A DNA stretch of 64,000 nucleotides. It comes from Verrucomicrobiaceae bacterium (GTDB taxonomy: Bacteria > Verrucomicrobiota > Verrucomicrobiia > Verrucomicrobiales > Akkermansiaceae). The first letter of the stretch is position 1. Each line of letters starts with the position of its first letter. Made by a program: the position numbers and the translations under genes. The stretch is from contig JAIYDP010000265.1 of the NCBI GenBank assembly GCA_027487435.1, positions 1 to 64,000 on the forward strand, given 5' to 3'. Positions 8,983-17,906 of the stretch are shown here, piece after piece. Under the pieces are notes generated by a model, which was not told the DNA's origin, ran no database searches, and saw only the letters and a program-made list of their open reading frames with translations.

Positions 8983-10110
8983 TCAATGGCTCGTGGTCCA
9001 AGAAAGATTGCGCTCGATGGCGGCTTGTTGATAGGCTTGGATTTGGCGAATCGTCAGTTCCTTAGTGTCGCAGTTTTGATTTTCTTCAAGATACCACTCA
9101 GCAGTACGTTGAATGGTAGTTTCAAAGCCCCACACAGGCTGCCAACCTAACAAATGAAACGCTTTATCGGTTGCCAGATTGAGCTTGGAGGCTTCATGCA
9201 AGGCATTCGGATCCGAAGCATCTACCCAATCGCCGTTTGTGTGCTTGATCAGTTCTTGGACGAGTTGAGCCACGGTACGATTGCTTGTGAGAGAAGGGCC
9301 AAAATTGAAGGCGCTGCAGAGTTGTTCCACGCGAGGGTCAGACTGCTCAGACTTGAGTCCCAATAACGCACCCAACCACAAGTAACCGCTCAATGGCTCC
9401 AAGACATGCTGCCAGGGGCGTGTGGCGATTTTGTTTCTCACAGGAATGGACTGCTTTTGTCGCAATGCCCGGATGCAATCAGGCACGATGCGATCTTTGG
9501 CCCAGTCGCCGCCGCCGATGACATTACCCGCCCTCGCTGAAGCAAGGCGTATGTTGGATCGATTGACAGAACCATGCTCAAGGAAAAAGCTGTTGCGAAA
9601 CGAACTAATCACAAGCTCCGCAGCTCCCTTACTGGCACTATACGGATCATGCCCGCCCATCGCATCTTCCTCGCGATACGCGTGAAGCCATTCGCGATTT
9701 TCGTAACATTTGTCGGTGGTGATACAAACGACACTGCAAGGCATGTTGCGGAGACGCACGGCATCCAACACATGAGCAGTGCCCATGACGTTCGTCGCAA
9801 ACGTTTCTACTGGAATATCATACGACAACCGCACCAGAGGTTGCGCCGCAAGATGCAACACCACATCAGGGTTAGCAATATCCAAGGCATCTCGCAGTGA
9901 TTCGCGATCCGCAAGATCCGCTCGGGTATCTGATGCAAGTTGAGAGGAAAGACCGAGTTGATCGTAAAGAACCTCGTGAGGTTGTGGATCCAAAGCGTAG
10001 CCATGAACCTCGGCTCCCAACATGAGTAACCACTGTGTTAGCCAGGATCCCTTAAATCCCGTGTGTCCTGTTAGAAACACTCGCTTGTTTCGATAATAGG
10101 AAGAAAACAT
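8983..10110 (-). CDS. rfbG: CDP-glucose 4,6-dehydratase
   Basis: The 375-residue protein has the full length of RfbG/DdhB. It opens with KRVFLTGHTGFKGSWLTQWL, where the TGHTGFKGSWL form is specific to CDP-glucose dehydratases rather than dTDP-glucose ones. Other markers are VLHLAAQPLVRLSYDIPVET, VCITTDKCYENREW, the catalytic DPYSASKGAAE with Tyr-x3-Lys, and RAGNVIGGGDWAKDRIVPDC. It is an NAD-dependent cytoplasmic enzyme that turns CDP-glucose into CDP-4-keto-6-deoxyglucose. It lies between the cytidylyltransferase (59 bp upstream) and the E1 dehydratase, as in known ddhABC operons. Confidence 0.95.
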   Translation of the reverse strand: MFSSYYRNKRVFLTGHTGFKGSWLTQWLLMLGAEVHGYALDPQPHEVLYDQLGLSSQLASDTRADLADRESLRDALDIANPDVVLHLAAQPLVRLSYDIPVETFATNVMGTAHVLDAVRLRNMPCSVVCITTDKCYENREWLHAYREEDAMGGHDPYSASKGAAELVISSFRNSFFLEHGSVNRSNIRLASARAGNVIGGGDWAKDRIVPDCIRALRQKQSIPVRNKIATRPWQHVLEPLSGYLWLGALLGLKSEQSDPRVEQLCSAFNFGPSLTSNRTVAQLVQELIKHTNGDWVDASDPNALHEASKLNLATDKAFHLLGWQPVWGFETTIQRTAEWYLEENQNCDTKELTIRQIQAYQQAAIERNLSWTTSH

Positions 10111-10169
10111 GTGATTCCCTAGGGTGATTGCGTAGTGAGATTATGAGATGAAGGAAGCCCAAGCTTCGA

Positions 10170-10937
10170 CTACCAGACCTTCCACTTGGCTGTCCCAGAG
10201 TCCCAAAGCTCCTCCAAGTCGTGTTTATCTCGCAAGGTGTCCATAGGACGCCAAAAGCCATGATGCTTAAAGACACCTAGATCGTTCTTGGCAGCTAGCC
10301 TTTCCAAAGGAGCGCGCTCCCAAATGGTAGAATCCCCGTCAATCAAATCAAATACCGAAGGTTCAAGGACAAAAAATCCTCCATTGATCCATGATCCATC
10401 GCCCATGGGTTTTTCTTGGAAGGATTTGATCTTTCCGTCTTCGATCAACAGAGCACCAAAGCGCCCTGGAGGCTGAACTCCAGTCAATGTCGCAGCGAGT
10501 CCAGAGGCCTTGTGGTGCGCCACAAGAGATGTGATATCAATATCCCCTACCCCGTCGCCATACGTGCAGCAAAACGTTTCACCGCCTACGTACGGTTGGA
10601 TCCTTTTGATGCGGCCTCCCGTCATCGTTTCGTCTCCTGTATCGATGATAGTCACTTTCCACGGCTCAGCCTTTTTGTGATGCACCTCGATGGTGTTGTT
10701 GTTCATGTCGAAAGTGATATCTGACATGTGAAGGAAATAATTGGCGAAATATTCCTTGATCACGTAACCTTTGTAGCCAGCACAAATCACAAAATCATTG
10801 ATGCCATGAGCACTATAAATTTTGAGAATATGCCAAAGAATTGGCCGCCCACCAATTTCGACCATAGGTTTGGGCTTCAGGTTGGTTTCTTCGGAAAGGC
10901 GTGTGCCTAAGCCACCAGCGAGGATTACAGCTTTCAT
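10170..10937 (-). CDS. rfbF: Glucose-1-phosphate cytidylyltransferase
   Basis: The 255-residue protein is a nucleotidyltransferase that makes CDP-glucose from CTP and glucose-1-phosphate. It starts MKAVILAGGLGTRLSEETNL with the G-x-G-T-R-x(n)-K signature, continues KPKPMVEIGGRPILWHILK, and has CTYGDGVGDIDI for the metal site and WINGGFFVLEP. The length is the family norm. It is the first gene of the polysaccharide transcript: upstream lies an AT-rich stretch of about 280 bp with no gene. The next genes complete a CDP-deoxyhexose pathway. Confidence 0.95.
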   Translation of the reverse strand: MKAVILAGGLGTRLSEETNLKPKPMVEIGGRPILWHILKIYSAHGINDFVICAGYKGYVIKEYFANYFLHMSDITFDMNNNTIEVHHKKAEPWKVTIIDTGDETMTGGRIKRIQPYVGGETFCCTYGDGVGDIDITSLVAHHKASGLAATLTGVQPPGRFGALLIEDGKIKSFQEKPMGDGSWINGGFFVLEPSVFDLIDGDSTIWERAPLERLAAKNDLGVFKHHGFWRPMDTLRDKHDLEELWDSGTAKWKVW

Positions 10938-11220
10938 GCGTATTGCTGTTGAGTATGGATGAAAAAATCAAATTCCTTTTCTTGGAATTTGCGTTACATT
11001 ATTTTGAAATCGAGATTCGATGTGGCAAACAAAATGAAAATTATTTTTTGGCAGACTACCGTCATTGGTTGTAATGTTGATCACTGAACAAAAAACCATG
11101 AAAAAGTGAACTGTTTGCGCTAGTGTCTTTCAATTTTTTTCCAGACGGCGAAGACTAAACAGCAATTGCGCTTTGGAAAAGAATTATTTTTTGGGAATTT
11201 GTTTGTTTTGTTACCCCGCA
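10938..11220. promoter_or_regulatory. AT-rich leader of the polysaccharide operon with an inverted repeat
   Basis: This stretch carries no convincing gene. It is clearly more AT-rich than its surroundings and lies upstream of the first gene of the minus-strand polysaccharide cluster, so it probably holds the promoter. A perfect 8-bp inverted repeat, CAAATTCC at 10969-10976 and GGAATTTG at 10984-10991 with a 7-base loop, falls 31-54 bp upstream of the rfbF start and could be an operator or leader hairpin. No confident -35/-10 pair could be assigned. The gene on the other side (11221-12000) is also minus-strand and ends here. Confidence 0.4.
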
Positions 11221-12000
11221 CTAAAATGCTCGACCCTCATGGGAATGTCGGGGCAGCAAGACTGTTTTGCTTTGTCCGCATCTTGTCCGCCGAAGCACCG
11301 ATCGAACAAAACCTCGCAGGCCGCGATGCACCTGCGCCAGAAAATCACGATTTTTCATACCAATCGTCCGCAGCGCCCGACCATGGCCCAACCACAAAAC
11401 AGCGGCGCAGGCGTAACCGAGGAAATAAAACCACGCACGCTGAAAAAGATTCCACCCTTGTGGATGATCTTGGCACAAGCGATCTCGATGATAAGAAATA
11501 TGTCCGGATTCATCACGCAAAATCAACGTGCACATTTCAACAATCGGTGGATCGTCGCAATGCTTGCGAATGATCCGATAGTACACCGTGCTGATGATTT
11601 CCACTTGTAGCAGCACCAACATCTCAAATTGAGCCCCCATGAAGCGTCTGACTCGTTGGAATTGGCGAAAGGCAAATGTATCGGTCACGAAAGTTCCACC
11701 CAAACGCCGCACCGCTCCACTCAAGAGCCGCGAATGCTCAGCTTCCTCGCGAAACCACATATCGGTGACACGTTGCGTGCTGCTCGAACTAGCACGATAG
11801 ACATCAGCATCGCGAGCAATCAAACAACACGGTCCACCACCATCGCCGAGCTGGTATTCTGCTAGCGACCACGCCAAGGCACGACGTTTTTTCTCTTCCA
11901 TGGCAAAAGGCATCTGCCAATCAGGCTCCTTTCGGTTCATCCGGTTTTTTTCAAAATGCCAGATCCATTTTTGTTGATGTATGTCTCGGTTCGTTTTCAT
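11221..12000 (-). CDS. Ferritin-like diiron-type protein, function unknown
   Basis: The frame opens at 12102, but the first thirty residues look non-native and Met at 12000 (MKTNRDIHQQKWIWHFEKNR) is preferred, giving about 259 residues. Two helical pairs with metal-ligand spacing are visible: WFREEAEHSRLL (E-x2-H) and LRDESGHISYHRDRL (E-x2-H), and EIISTVYYRII sits on the helix between. That pattern matches ferritin-like carboxylate-bridged diiron proteins. The C-terminal part has a hydrophobic stretch near residues 185-205 and a basic tail. The gene is divergent from uxaC. No specific reaction can be claimed; oxygenase, desaturase-like or oxidoreductase roles are all possible. Confidence 0.65.
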   Translation of the reverse strand: MKTNRDIHQQKWIWHFEKNRMNRKEPDWQMPFAMEEKKRRALAWSLAEYQLGDGGGPCCLIARDADVYRASSSSTQRVTDMWFREEAEHSRLLSGAVRRLGGTFVTDTFAFRQFQRVRRFMGAQFEMLVLLQVEIISTVYYRIIRKHCDDPPIVEMCTLILRDESGHISYHRDRLCQDHPQGWNLFQRAWFYFLGYACAAVLWLGHGRALRTIGMKNRDFLAQVHRGLRGFVRSVLRRTRCGQSKTVLLPRHSHEGRAF

Positions 12001-12173
12001 AAGATGCATTGCCAAAGGCGCTTGCACTTTCGCTCCCAGATATGAATCTTTGATGCATCGACAATGAAATTTCGATGAATTGAACAAGCAAACGAAAGCC
12101 AAAATGCCCGCTTGTCTTCCCCTATTGACTCATGCATGCTGGGGCGGCGCCATGGCGCAATCGAGACTCCTTC

Positions 12174-13610
12174 ATGAAAACATTCATCACAGACGATTTC
12201 CTACTCCACAGTGAAACAGCGCGCGCACTATACCACCTGTATGCCGCGCCCCAGCCGATCATCGATTACCATTGCCATTTGGCACCGGATCAGATTGCGG
12301 CAAATCGTACGTTCGAGAACCTTCATCAAATTTGGCTTGAAGGCGATCACTACAAATGGCGAGCCATGCGCACCAACGGCATCGATGAAAAATATCTCAC
12401 CGGCTCGGCAACGGAACGCGAAAAGTTCCAAGCCTTCGCGGCCACAGTACCTAAGGCCGTGCGCAATCCGCTCTATCATTGGACGCATTTGGAGCTACTT
12501 CGCTACTTTGGCATCGATGATTTGCTCGATGAATCCAGCGCCGAGGCCATCTGGAGTGAGGCTCATCGTCAGTTGCCAAACATGCCCGTTCACCACCTTC
12601 TTACACAGAGTAACGTCGAGGTGGTTTGCACGACAGACGACCCTGCCGATTCCTTAGAATTTCACGAAAAAATCCGCACTGACGGCACCTTGCGCACCAA
12701 GGTTTACCCAACATTTCGTCCCGATAAAGTATTCACCGTTGATCAGCCGACCATTTTCCGCGCTTGGATCGAAAAACTTTCTAACACCAGCAGTGTGGAT
12801 GCCACGAGTTTCGATGGCTTGCTCGCAGCACTTCGCAAGCGCCATGATGATTTTCATGCCGTAGGCTCGCGCCTCTCCGATCACGGCATGAGCGCCCTCG
12901 ATGCGCAAGATTGTAGCGATGAGGAAGCAGCGAAGATTTTCGACAGCGCGATGAGTGGAAAAGTCGTATCTCCTACAGAAGCCTCGATGTTTCGCAGTTA
13001 CATGATGCTATTCTTTGGTCATCTGGATGCAGAAAAAGGCTGGACGAAACAGCTTCACATCGGCGTGCGACGCAACAACAACACTCGCCTATTTCGCGCC
13101 ATCGGTGCCGACGCCGGCTTTGATTCCATCGATGACAAACCGCAAGCTGCTGGCCTCGCGAAATATCTCGACGATCTGGATCGCGACAATCGTCTGCCCA
13201 AGACCATTCTCTACAACCTCAATCCCGCAGACAATTACTTGTTTGGCACCATGACTGGGAATTTCCAGGATGGCAGCGTGGCGGGCAAAGTCCAGTTTGG
13301 CAGTGGCTGGTGGTTTTTGGATCAAAAAGAAGGCATGGAATGGCAAATCAACGCGCTATCCAACCTCGGCCTCCTGAGTCGATTCGTCGGAATGCTCACC
13401 GATTCTCGCAGCTTCTTGAGCTACACCCGACACGAATACTTCCGCCGCATTTTGTGCAATTTGATCGGTCGTGATGTGGATCGCGGCGAGTTGCCCCGTG
13501 ACATGGAGTTGCTCGGCTCGCTGGTCGTGGACATTTGCTATGGCAATGCGAGTCGCTTTTTTGGCTTCGAACTGCCCAAGGCATCGCCCGCAGCGGATAG
13601 ATCCCACTGA
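12174..13610 (+). CDS. uxaC: Glucuronate (uronate) isomerase
   Basis: Starting at the Met of MKTFITDDFLLHSETARALY, the protein is 478 residues, the normal length for UxaC. The frame is open to 12132, but family alignment supports the internal Met. Conserved segments include IIDYHCHLAPDQIAAN with the HxH metal motif, WKAMR-like WRAMRTNGI, KQLHIGVRRNNNTRLF, FGSGWWFLDQKEGMEWQINA and GMLTDSRSFLSYTRHEYFRR. The enzyme converts D-glucuronate to fructuronate or D-galacturonate to tagaturonate in the cytoplasm. No other hexuronate catabolic gene is adjacent, so here it stands alone. Confidence 0.95.
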   Translation: MKTFITDDFLLHSETARALYHLYAAPQPIIDYHCHLAPDQIAANRTFENLHQIWLEGDHYKWRAMRTNGIDEKYLTGSATEREKFQAFAATVPKAVRNPLYHWTHLELLRYFGIDDLLDESSAEAIWSEAHRQLPNMPVHHLLTQSNVEVVCTTDDPADSLEFHEKIRTDGTLRTKVYPTFRPDKVFTVDQPTIFRAWIEKLSNTSSVDATSFDGLLAALRKRHDDFHAVGSRLSDHGMSALDAQDCSDEEAAKIFDSAMSGKVVSPTEASMFRSYMMLFFGHLDAEKGWTKQLHIGVRRNNNTRLFRAIGADAGFDSIDDKPQAAGLAKYLDDLDRDNRLPKTILYNLNPADNYLFGTMTGNFQDGSVAGKVQFGSGWWFLDQKEGMEWQINALSNLGLLSRFVGMLTDSRSFLSYTRHEYFRRILCNLIGRDVDRGELPRDMELLGSLVVDICYGNASRFFGFELPKASPAADRSH

Positions 13611-13653
13611 GTAAAAACATCGTGCCATGCTTTTGAAAGTTCTTGCGTGACAA

Positions 13654-14172
13654 ATGACCGCGCCATGCTTGAGTGGTGCTGTGAGTGATCATCGGGAAAA
13701 AAGCAATGCAGCAGGCTCTAGCGAGCTGCGCGTCGAACCAGCGTGCTTGGATGATTTATCGGCTCTCGTGGAATTGACGATGGATCTCTTCGCGCATTCA
13801 GGCGATCTTCGAGCTGATTCCCGTGTGCAAGAACACGGCTTACGATTGATCCTTGAACAGCCATCGCGCGGCAGAATATTCGTCTTGCGCAACCAAGACG
13901 CCATCTATGGCATGGTGAATTTGCTCTTTACCATCTCCACCGCCATGGGGGGATTTGTGATCTTAATGGAAGATGTGATCGTGCATCCCAAGCACCGCGG
14001 CAATGGTTATGGCAGCTTGCTGATGGACTACGTGTTGGATTTTGCGCGTAAGAAAAATTTTCGCAGGATCACTTTGTTGACCGACAAAATGAGCCAAGAC
14101 TCGCAGAACTTCTTTGCCAAAATGGGCTTTGAATACTCGGCCATGATCCCGATGCGAAAAATCATCTCATGA
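13654..14172 (+). CDS. GNAT-family N-acetyltransferase
   Basis: The protein is 172 residues from the first Met; the real start may be slightly downstream because the GNAT fold begins at ELRVEPACLDDLSALVELTM. The acetyl-CoA binding motif A is clear in MEDVIVHPKHRGNGYGSLLM (R-x2-G-x-G/A). The C-terminal strand RITLLTDKMSQDSQNFFAKM-GFEY completes the domain. Substrate is unknown. Its stop overlaps the ATG of the next gene as ATGA, so the two are translated together. Confidence 0.88.
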   Translation: MTAPCLSGAVSDHREKSNAAGSSELRVEPACLDDLSALVELTMDLFAHSGDLRADSRVQEHGLRLILEQPSRGRIFVLRNQDAIYGMVNLLFTISTAMGGFVILMEDVIVHPKHRGNGYGSLLMDYVLDFARKKNFRRITLLTDKMSQDSQNFFAKMGFEYSAMIPMRKIIS

Positions 14173-14468
14173 CACCACTGTATGCCATCGGCCTTGTGGG
14201 AAAATGCCTCGGCTCTGTCGAAGCAGATGCTTTCGCGTTGATGATGCTGGTCGTGATTTTTTTCAGCCTTGGGATTGTCGGCTTATTGCTATGGATGATG
14301 AAAGTAAAAGCCGCGAAGCGCGATCCCCACGTGGATGCGCTACTCGATGAACTCGCAGAAAGCGCAAAAACCTCAAAAACCAACGCAGAGAAGAAGCACG
14401 GCAACGAAACACCTAGCCAGCCTTGGGAAAAGTCCGCAGATTGGTGGAAAGCTCCCTCCGATCAATAA
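14169..14468 (+). CDS. Small single-pass membrane protein, unknown function
   Basis: This 99-residue protein starts MTPLYAIGLVGKCLGSVEAD and has one hydrophobic helix around residues 20-42 (FALMMLVVIFFSLGIVGLLL). The tail is charged and ends in a tryptophan-rich stretch, PSQPWEKSADWWKAPSDQ. The start overlaps the GNAT stop by 4 bp, which supports it as a real gene. The 3' end overlaps a convergent minus-strand lipoprotein gene by 7 bp. Similar short membrane proteins with W-x-K/P-x-D-W tails occur in Verrucomicrobia, as far as I recall, but no function is known to me. Confidence 0.7.
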   Translation: MTPLYAIGLVGKCLGSVEADAFALMMLVVIFFSLGIVGLLLWMMKVKAAKRDPHVDALLDELAESAKTSKTNAEKKHGNETPSQPWEKSADWWKAPSDQ

Positions 14469-14632
14469 GTCGGCGCACCGTAGGGATCATAATTGCCTCC
14501 ACCGCCATTGCGGGACTGTTGAATCTTGTTTTTCGACCAAATGAAACCCTGCTTGGTATCGCGCCACATGCCGATGGCGGTATTGCAGGAATTCAACAAA
14601 CAAATCATAGCGAGCGCAGCGGCGATTTTCAT
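14462..14632 (-). CDS. Entericidin-like small lipoprotein
   Basis: This gene is only 57 codons long. It reads MKIAAALAMICLLNSCNTAI, a lipoprotein signal peptide with lipobox LNSC and the mature N-terminus CNTAIGMWRDTKQG, followed by a short C-terminal tail NYDPYGAPTY. The CNT-x-x-G-x-x-D/RD motif is that of the entericidin A/B family, small toxin/antidote or envelope-stress lipoproteins. The tail resembles Verrucomicrobial members as I remember them. It would be an outer- or inner-membrane-anchored peptide of about 42 residues. It is convergent with, and overlaps by 7 bp, the 3' end of the membrane protein gene. Confidence 0.75.
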   Translation of the reverse strand: MKIAAALAMICLLNSCNTAIGMWRDTKQGFIWSKNKIQQSRNGGGGNYDPYGAPTY

Positions 14633-14683
14633 ACGGGCATTTTAATTATCAGACAATCCGATGCAATCAATAAAAATGTTTTT

Positions 14684-17600
14684 TCATGGTGCAAATAGCG
14701 ACTGTGGTTTCACTGCAAGGCGAGCAAAAATCCGCTGATGTGGTTCCTCTGGAGTTGGCAAAGTTACTTCGATCAAGTCGGGGTCGCTGTCGTTCTCGGT
14801 AATCTGCACACCATCGAAGCTCGAAAACGGGATCGTCATATCATTCCATTCCGTGAGGTCGTAAGACCATTGCACCGTGAGATTGTGGCTAAAAAGACTG
14901 CTGTCCTTGCGGCGAAACCGGAAAACGGCTGGCGATCCTGGAGTGTATTGGATCGCAGGCCACTCCACTTGATTTCCTACAGCTGGCAACACGGCCTCCA
15001 TCCGGTCATCGATGCCATTTTCATTCAGATCATTCTCCGAACCACCGACAATGGTGATTTGCCCGGTTACCACATTCCACGTAGTTTTCCCCAAATCTGG
15101 AGCGATTTCGATCACAACACCAGGCCCAATGGTAAGATTGCTGGTTTGGAAAAATGAGGCGACAACGCCCGCGCCTGAATCATAGCCCTCCGCACGTTTG
15201 ATGCGGATCGTGCCGCCGAGGATCGAAATCGAATTTGCGGCGATGCGATCAAATCCACCGGGGACACCGGATTGTACTTCCAGAACCAAGGTTCCCGACT
15301 CCATCAAAAAATCGCCATCGACAGTCATCGTACCTGGAGAGAACCCAGGACTGATGAAGCCACCTGCGTTGACCAAATCATCTCCGTCAGCAGCCGACCC
15401 GAGAACAGTGCCTGTGCCGATCAAGTATCCACCACTACCGACGACCATTGCACCTGAGCGAAAGTCCTGATCCACTGCATTCGCTACATCACCGAGATAG
15501 ATCGCAGATGTCGCATCAAGGGAAATCGGCGTGGCGTTTGCAGCAAAATACCCCGGAGATACGGGTTCGGGACGTTTCCATTGCCCAAAGGCACCCATGT
15601 AGGAACCAATGGCGAGCCGCGCACCAGAAGTAAGATTCAAAGAGCTTTGCCCACCGGGAACAGAAAAAAATGTGCCGTCAAAACCAACAGGCTCGATAGG
15701 TCCAGGTGGTCCCGGCCGCGTGCTTATCGCAGGAGTGCTTGCCACACCAAGTTGCACGTTGCGGAAGCCGACATGGGTGGACTCACCAGAAATGGTAACA
15801 GTGCCATTGCCGCCGCCATACTGCGCGACTCCAAGCGATCCCGTTACCGTCGAATCACCTCCAATCGTAAGCTGGGAATGCAGAGCTACAGGAGCCGGCT
15901 CATCTGGGATGCCCACACCTCCAGCAGGGCCGACGTTGAAATCGACATCATGAACCGTAGAACCATCTGTGATGATGCCTACGCTCCCGCCAATCACATT
16001 TCCCAACAGCAACGATTGAGCGATATTAACCATTTCCACTCGTTCCGGCTGCCATGTGCTTGCACGCATCGTAAAAAGAGCCCCATCGCCAAGATTCAGC
16101 GACACTTGATGGAGCACTGCCGGACTCGACACGGAGCCGATGTCACACTTCGCGGTAGCATCTTGAAAAACGAGGTTAACATTTTTCATGCTTGCGCCCA
16201 TCACGCTTAGATCACTGCGGGTCGTCGTGCCTTGGAGAAAAATATTTCGCACATCGGCGATGTATTTACCCTCTTCCCCATACTCGGTGGTTTCGCCGCC
16301 AAGGAACGTTGCGCCATCGGCGAGATCGAGATGCATACGGCTCCAGCGAGATGCGGGCAATGTCGAGTAGAGATACGGCGCAAAATCGCTCATCGGTTTG
16401 AGCCGAAGCTCGGAGCCAGCACCAGAAGCAGAAAAAAGCAATCTTCCTCCCGGATCGATGCCCAAGCTATTCGGGATATCGATTTTTGCACCGCTGAGTG
16501 CAGAAATGACATGACTCTCGGCATTAAGATGGAGTTGGATCGCCATATTTTGACTGAGGGCGATACGGCCATTGGTCGTTGCGACCCAATCCAGCTGGGC
16601 GGAGCCGAAGCTCGAAGAATGCGAGGACGTCACATCGTGCATGGTGATGATACCATCGCGATTGGCACGCAGACCCATTTTCCCATCATTCCCAAGGTTG
16701 GCTACGTAACTATGAAAATTCATGGTCGCACCGTCTTCGATCTGCGCCAAAGTGCCGCGGAATCCAGTAAGAACCGTAGAATGATTCACAGAAAATGCAG
16801 TTGCCGGAGAATTCACTCCTGTCGCATGGAATATGATAGCCGGATCGGTGGCGGAATTACTGCCGCTAGCACTGACATAACCGATTGTCGCCCGACCTCT
16901 TCCGGAGCTGGCGTTGATGACTTTTCCTCTGGCATCATTGAGGACAACCGATGTCGTTTGAAGATGACTGTCACTCTCGAGCGCAACAATCGCATGACTT
17001 GTGGCGGGCTCTGGACCCGGCTGGAATTGGTACGTTAGGCTATGAAGATCCGCCACAGAACCAGACCGCAGCCGAAAAGAAGGCGAAGTTTGGGCACCAC
17101 TACGGGATAAAAAAACATTTCCTTGGCTACGAACATTGCAGCTATTTCCCGCTGATGAAACATCGCCCGTGATCGTCAGCATAGAATTGATGACCTCGAT
17201 GAAATTGGCGTTGAGAATCGTGCGATCAAAATCAATATTCGCGCCGTTCGCGAGATGAAGTGCATGCGATGCAGCTATCGACATGACACCCAGCGGAGCC
17301 GCAGCAACATCAGGAGTGCCCTGGAAAATGATTTCGTCGGCATCGAATTCCACGCGGGAAAAAACGGGAGTCACGGCTGGAGGAGTAAAACCCAAACGAG
17401 CTGCTGTGTAGAGCGTGAGATTGTCCGTTGGCAAGGCGAACGATTGGCCGCTGGGATTCTTCACCCCGAAGTCGAGCCAATGCGTATCTGTCGGCACGAT
17501 GGGCGTTTCCGCTGGGTTCGTGCGGTTGCGCCAGAAGCTCGGATCCCAAAACGATTTCTCGGTCTCCATGCTTTCGCTCGTAAAAAAAACTTGCTCCCCC

Positions 17601-17764
17601 CTGAGTTCATCCTCAGGCGCAGCATGAAGGAAGGAAACGCCAAACGTCATCAACGCCGACAATCCGCATAAGTGAAGTCGAGACATAGGATGCAGCATCA
17701 CATGACGCAGCGGAACTTCCTTTACAAAAAAAATCGTAGGCATGGGTTTCTTCATGGTGATCAA
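14684..17764 (-). CDS. Large secreted beta-helix/autotransporter-repeat-like protein
   Basis: The frame holds up to 1026 residues; the signal peptide more likely begins at Met 17686 (MSRLHLCGLSALMTFGVSFL, cleavage after HAA), giving 1000 residues. The body is rich in Gly, Ser, Thr and Asn with many short beta repeats, and it contains GGFISPGFSPGTMTVDGDFL, the phrase seen in autotransporter-associated passenger repeats. A Ca-binding-like DLNENGIDD follows near residue 905, then a C-terminal domain of about 100 residues with QWSYDLTEW typical of Verrucomicrobial surface proteins. No C-terminal outer-membrane barrel and no PEP-CTERM tail were seen. It is likely exported, with an adhesive or structural role. 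Confidence 0.75.
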   Translation of the reverse strand: MITMKKPMPTIFFVKEVPLRHVMLHPMSRLHLCGLSALMTFGVSFLHAAPEDELRGEQVFFTSESMETEKSFWDPSFWRNRTNPAETPIVPTDTHWLDFGVKNPSGQSFALPTDNLTLYTAARLGFTPPAVTPVFSRVEFDADEIIFQGTPDVAAAPLGVMSIAASHALHLANGANIDFDRTILNANFIEVINSMLTITGDVSSAGNSCNVRSQGNVFLSRSGAQTSPSFRLRSGSVADLHSLTYQFQPGPEPATSHAIVALESDSHLQTTSVVLNDARGKVINASSGRGRATIGYVSASGSNSATDPAIIFHATGVNSPATAFSVNHSTVLTGFRGTLAQIEDGATMNFHSYVANLGNDGKMGLRANRDGIITMHDVTSSHSSSFGSAQLDWVATTNGRIALSQNMAIQLHLNAESHVISALSGAKIDIPNSLGIDPGGRLLFSASGAGSELRLKPMSDFAPYLYSTLPASRWSRMHLDLADGATFLGGETTEYGEEGKYIADVRNIFLQGTTTRSDLSVMGASMKNVNLVFQDATAKCDIGSVSSPAVLHQVSLNLGDGALFTMRASTWQPERVEMVNIAQSLLLGNVIGGSVGIITDGSTVHDVDFNVGPAGGVGIPDEPAPVALHSQLTIGGDSTVTGSLGVAQYGGGNGTVTISGESTHVGFRNVQLGVASTPAISTRPGPPGPIEPVGFDGTFFSVPGGQSSLNLTSGARLAIGSYMGAFGQWKRPEPVSPGYFAANATPISLDATSAIYLGDVANAVDQDFRSGAMVVGSGGYLIGTGTVLGSAADGDDLVNAGGFISPGFSPGTMTVDGDFLMESGTLVLEVQSGVPGGFDRIAANSISILGGTIRIKRAEGYDSGAGVVASFFQTSNLTIGPGVVIEIAPDLGKTTWNVVTGQITIVGGSENDLNENGIDDRMEAVLPAVGNQVEWPAIQYTPGSPAVFRFRRKDSSLFSHNLTVQWSYDLTEWNDMTIPFSSFDGVQITENDSDPDLIEVTLPTPEEPHQRIFARLAVKPQSLFAP

Positions 17765-17906
17765 TCAGTTACGAAGACTTCTATCCAGATCCATCCGCCG
17801 CGTCGATACAAAAAAGCATGATAGATCAATGGCTTTCACCGTAGGCTCCATTCGGTCCGAGATGATGGGGGTGATTCACCGTTGATGGGTGTATGGTGAC
17901 GAGGTT

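Noticed and set aside
15581-17038. Plus-strand frames inside the 14684-17764 gene
   Set aside because: They are antisense shadows of a minus-strand gene with signal peptide and recognisable domains.
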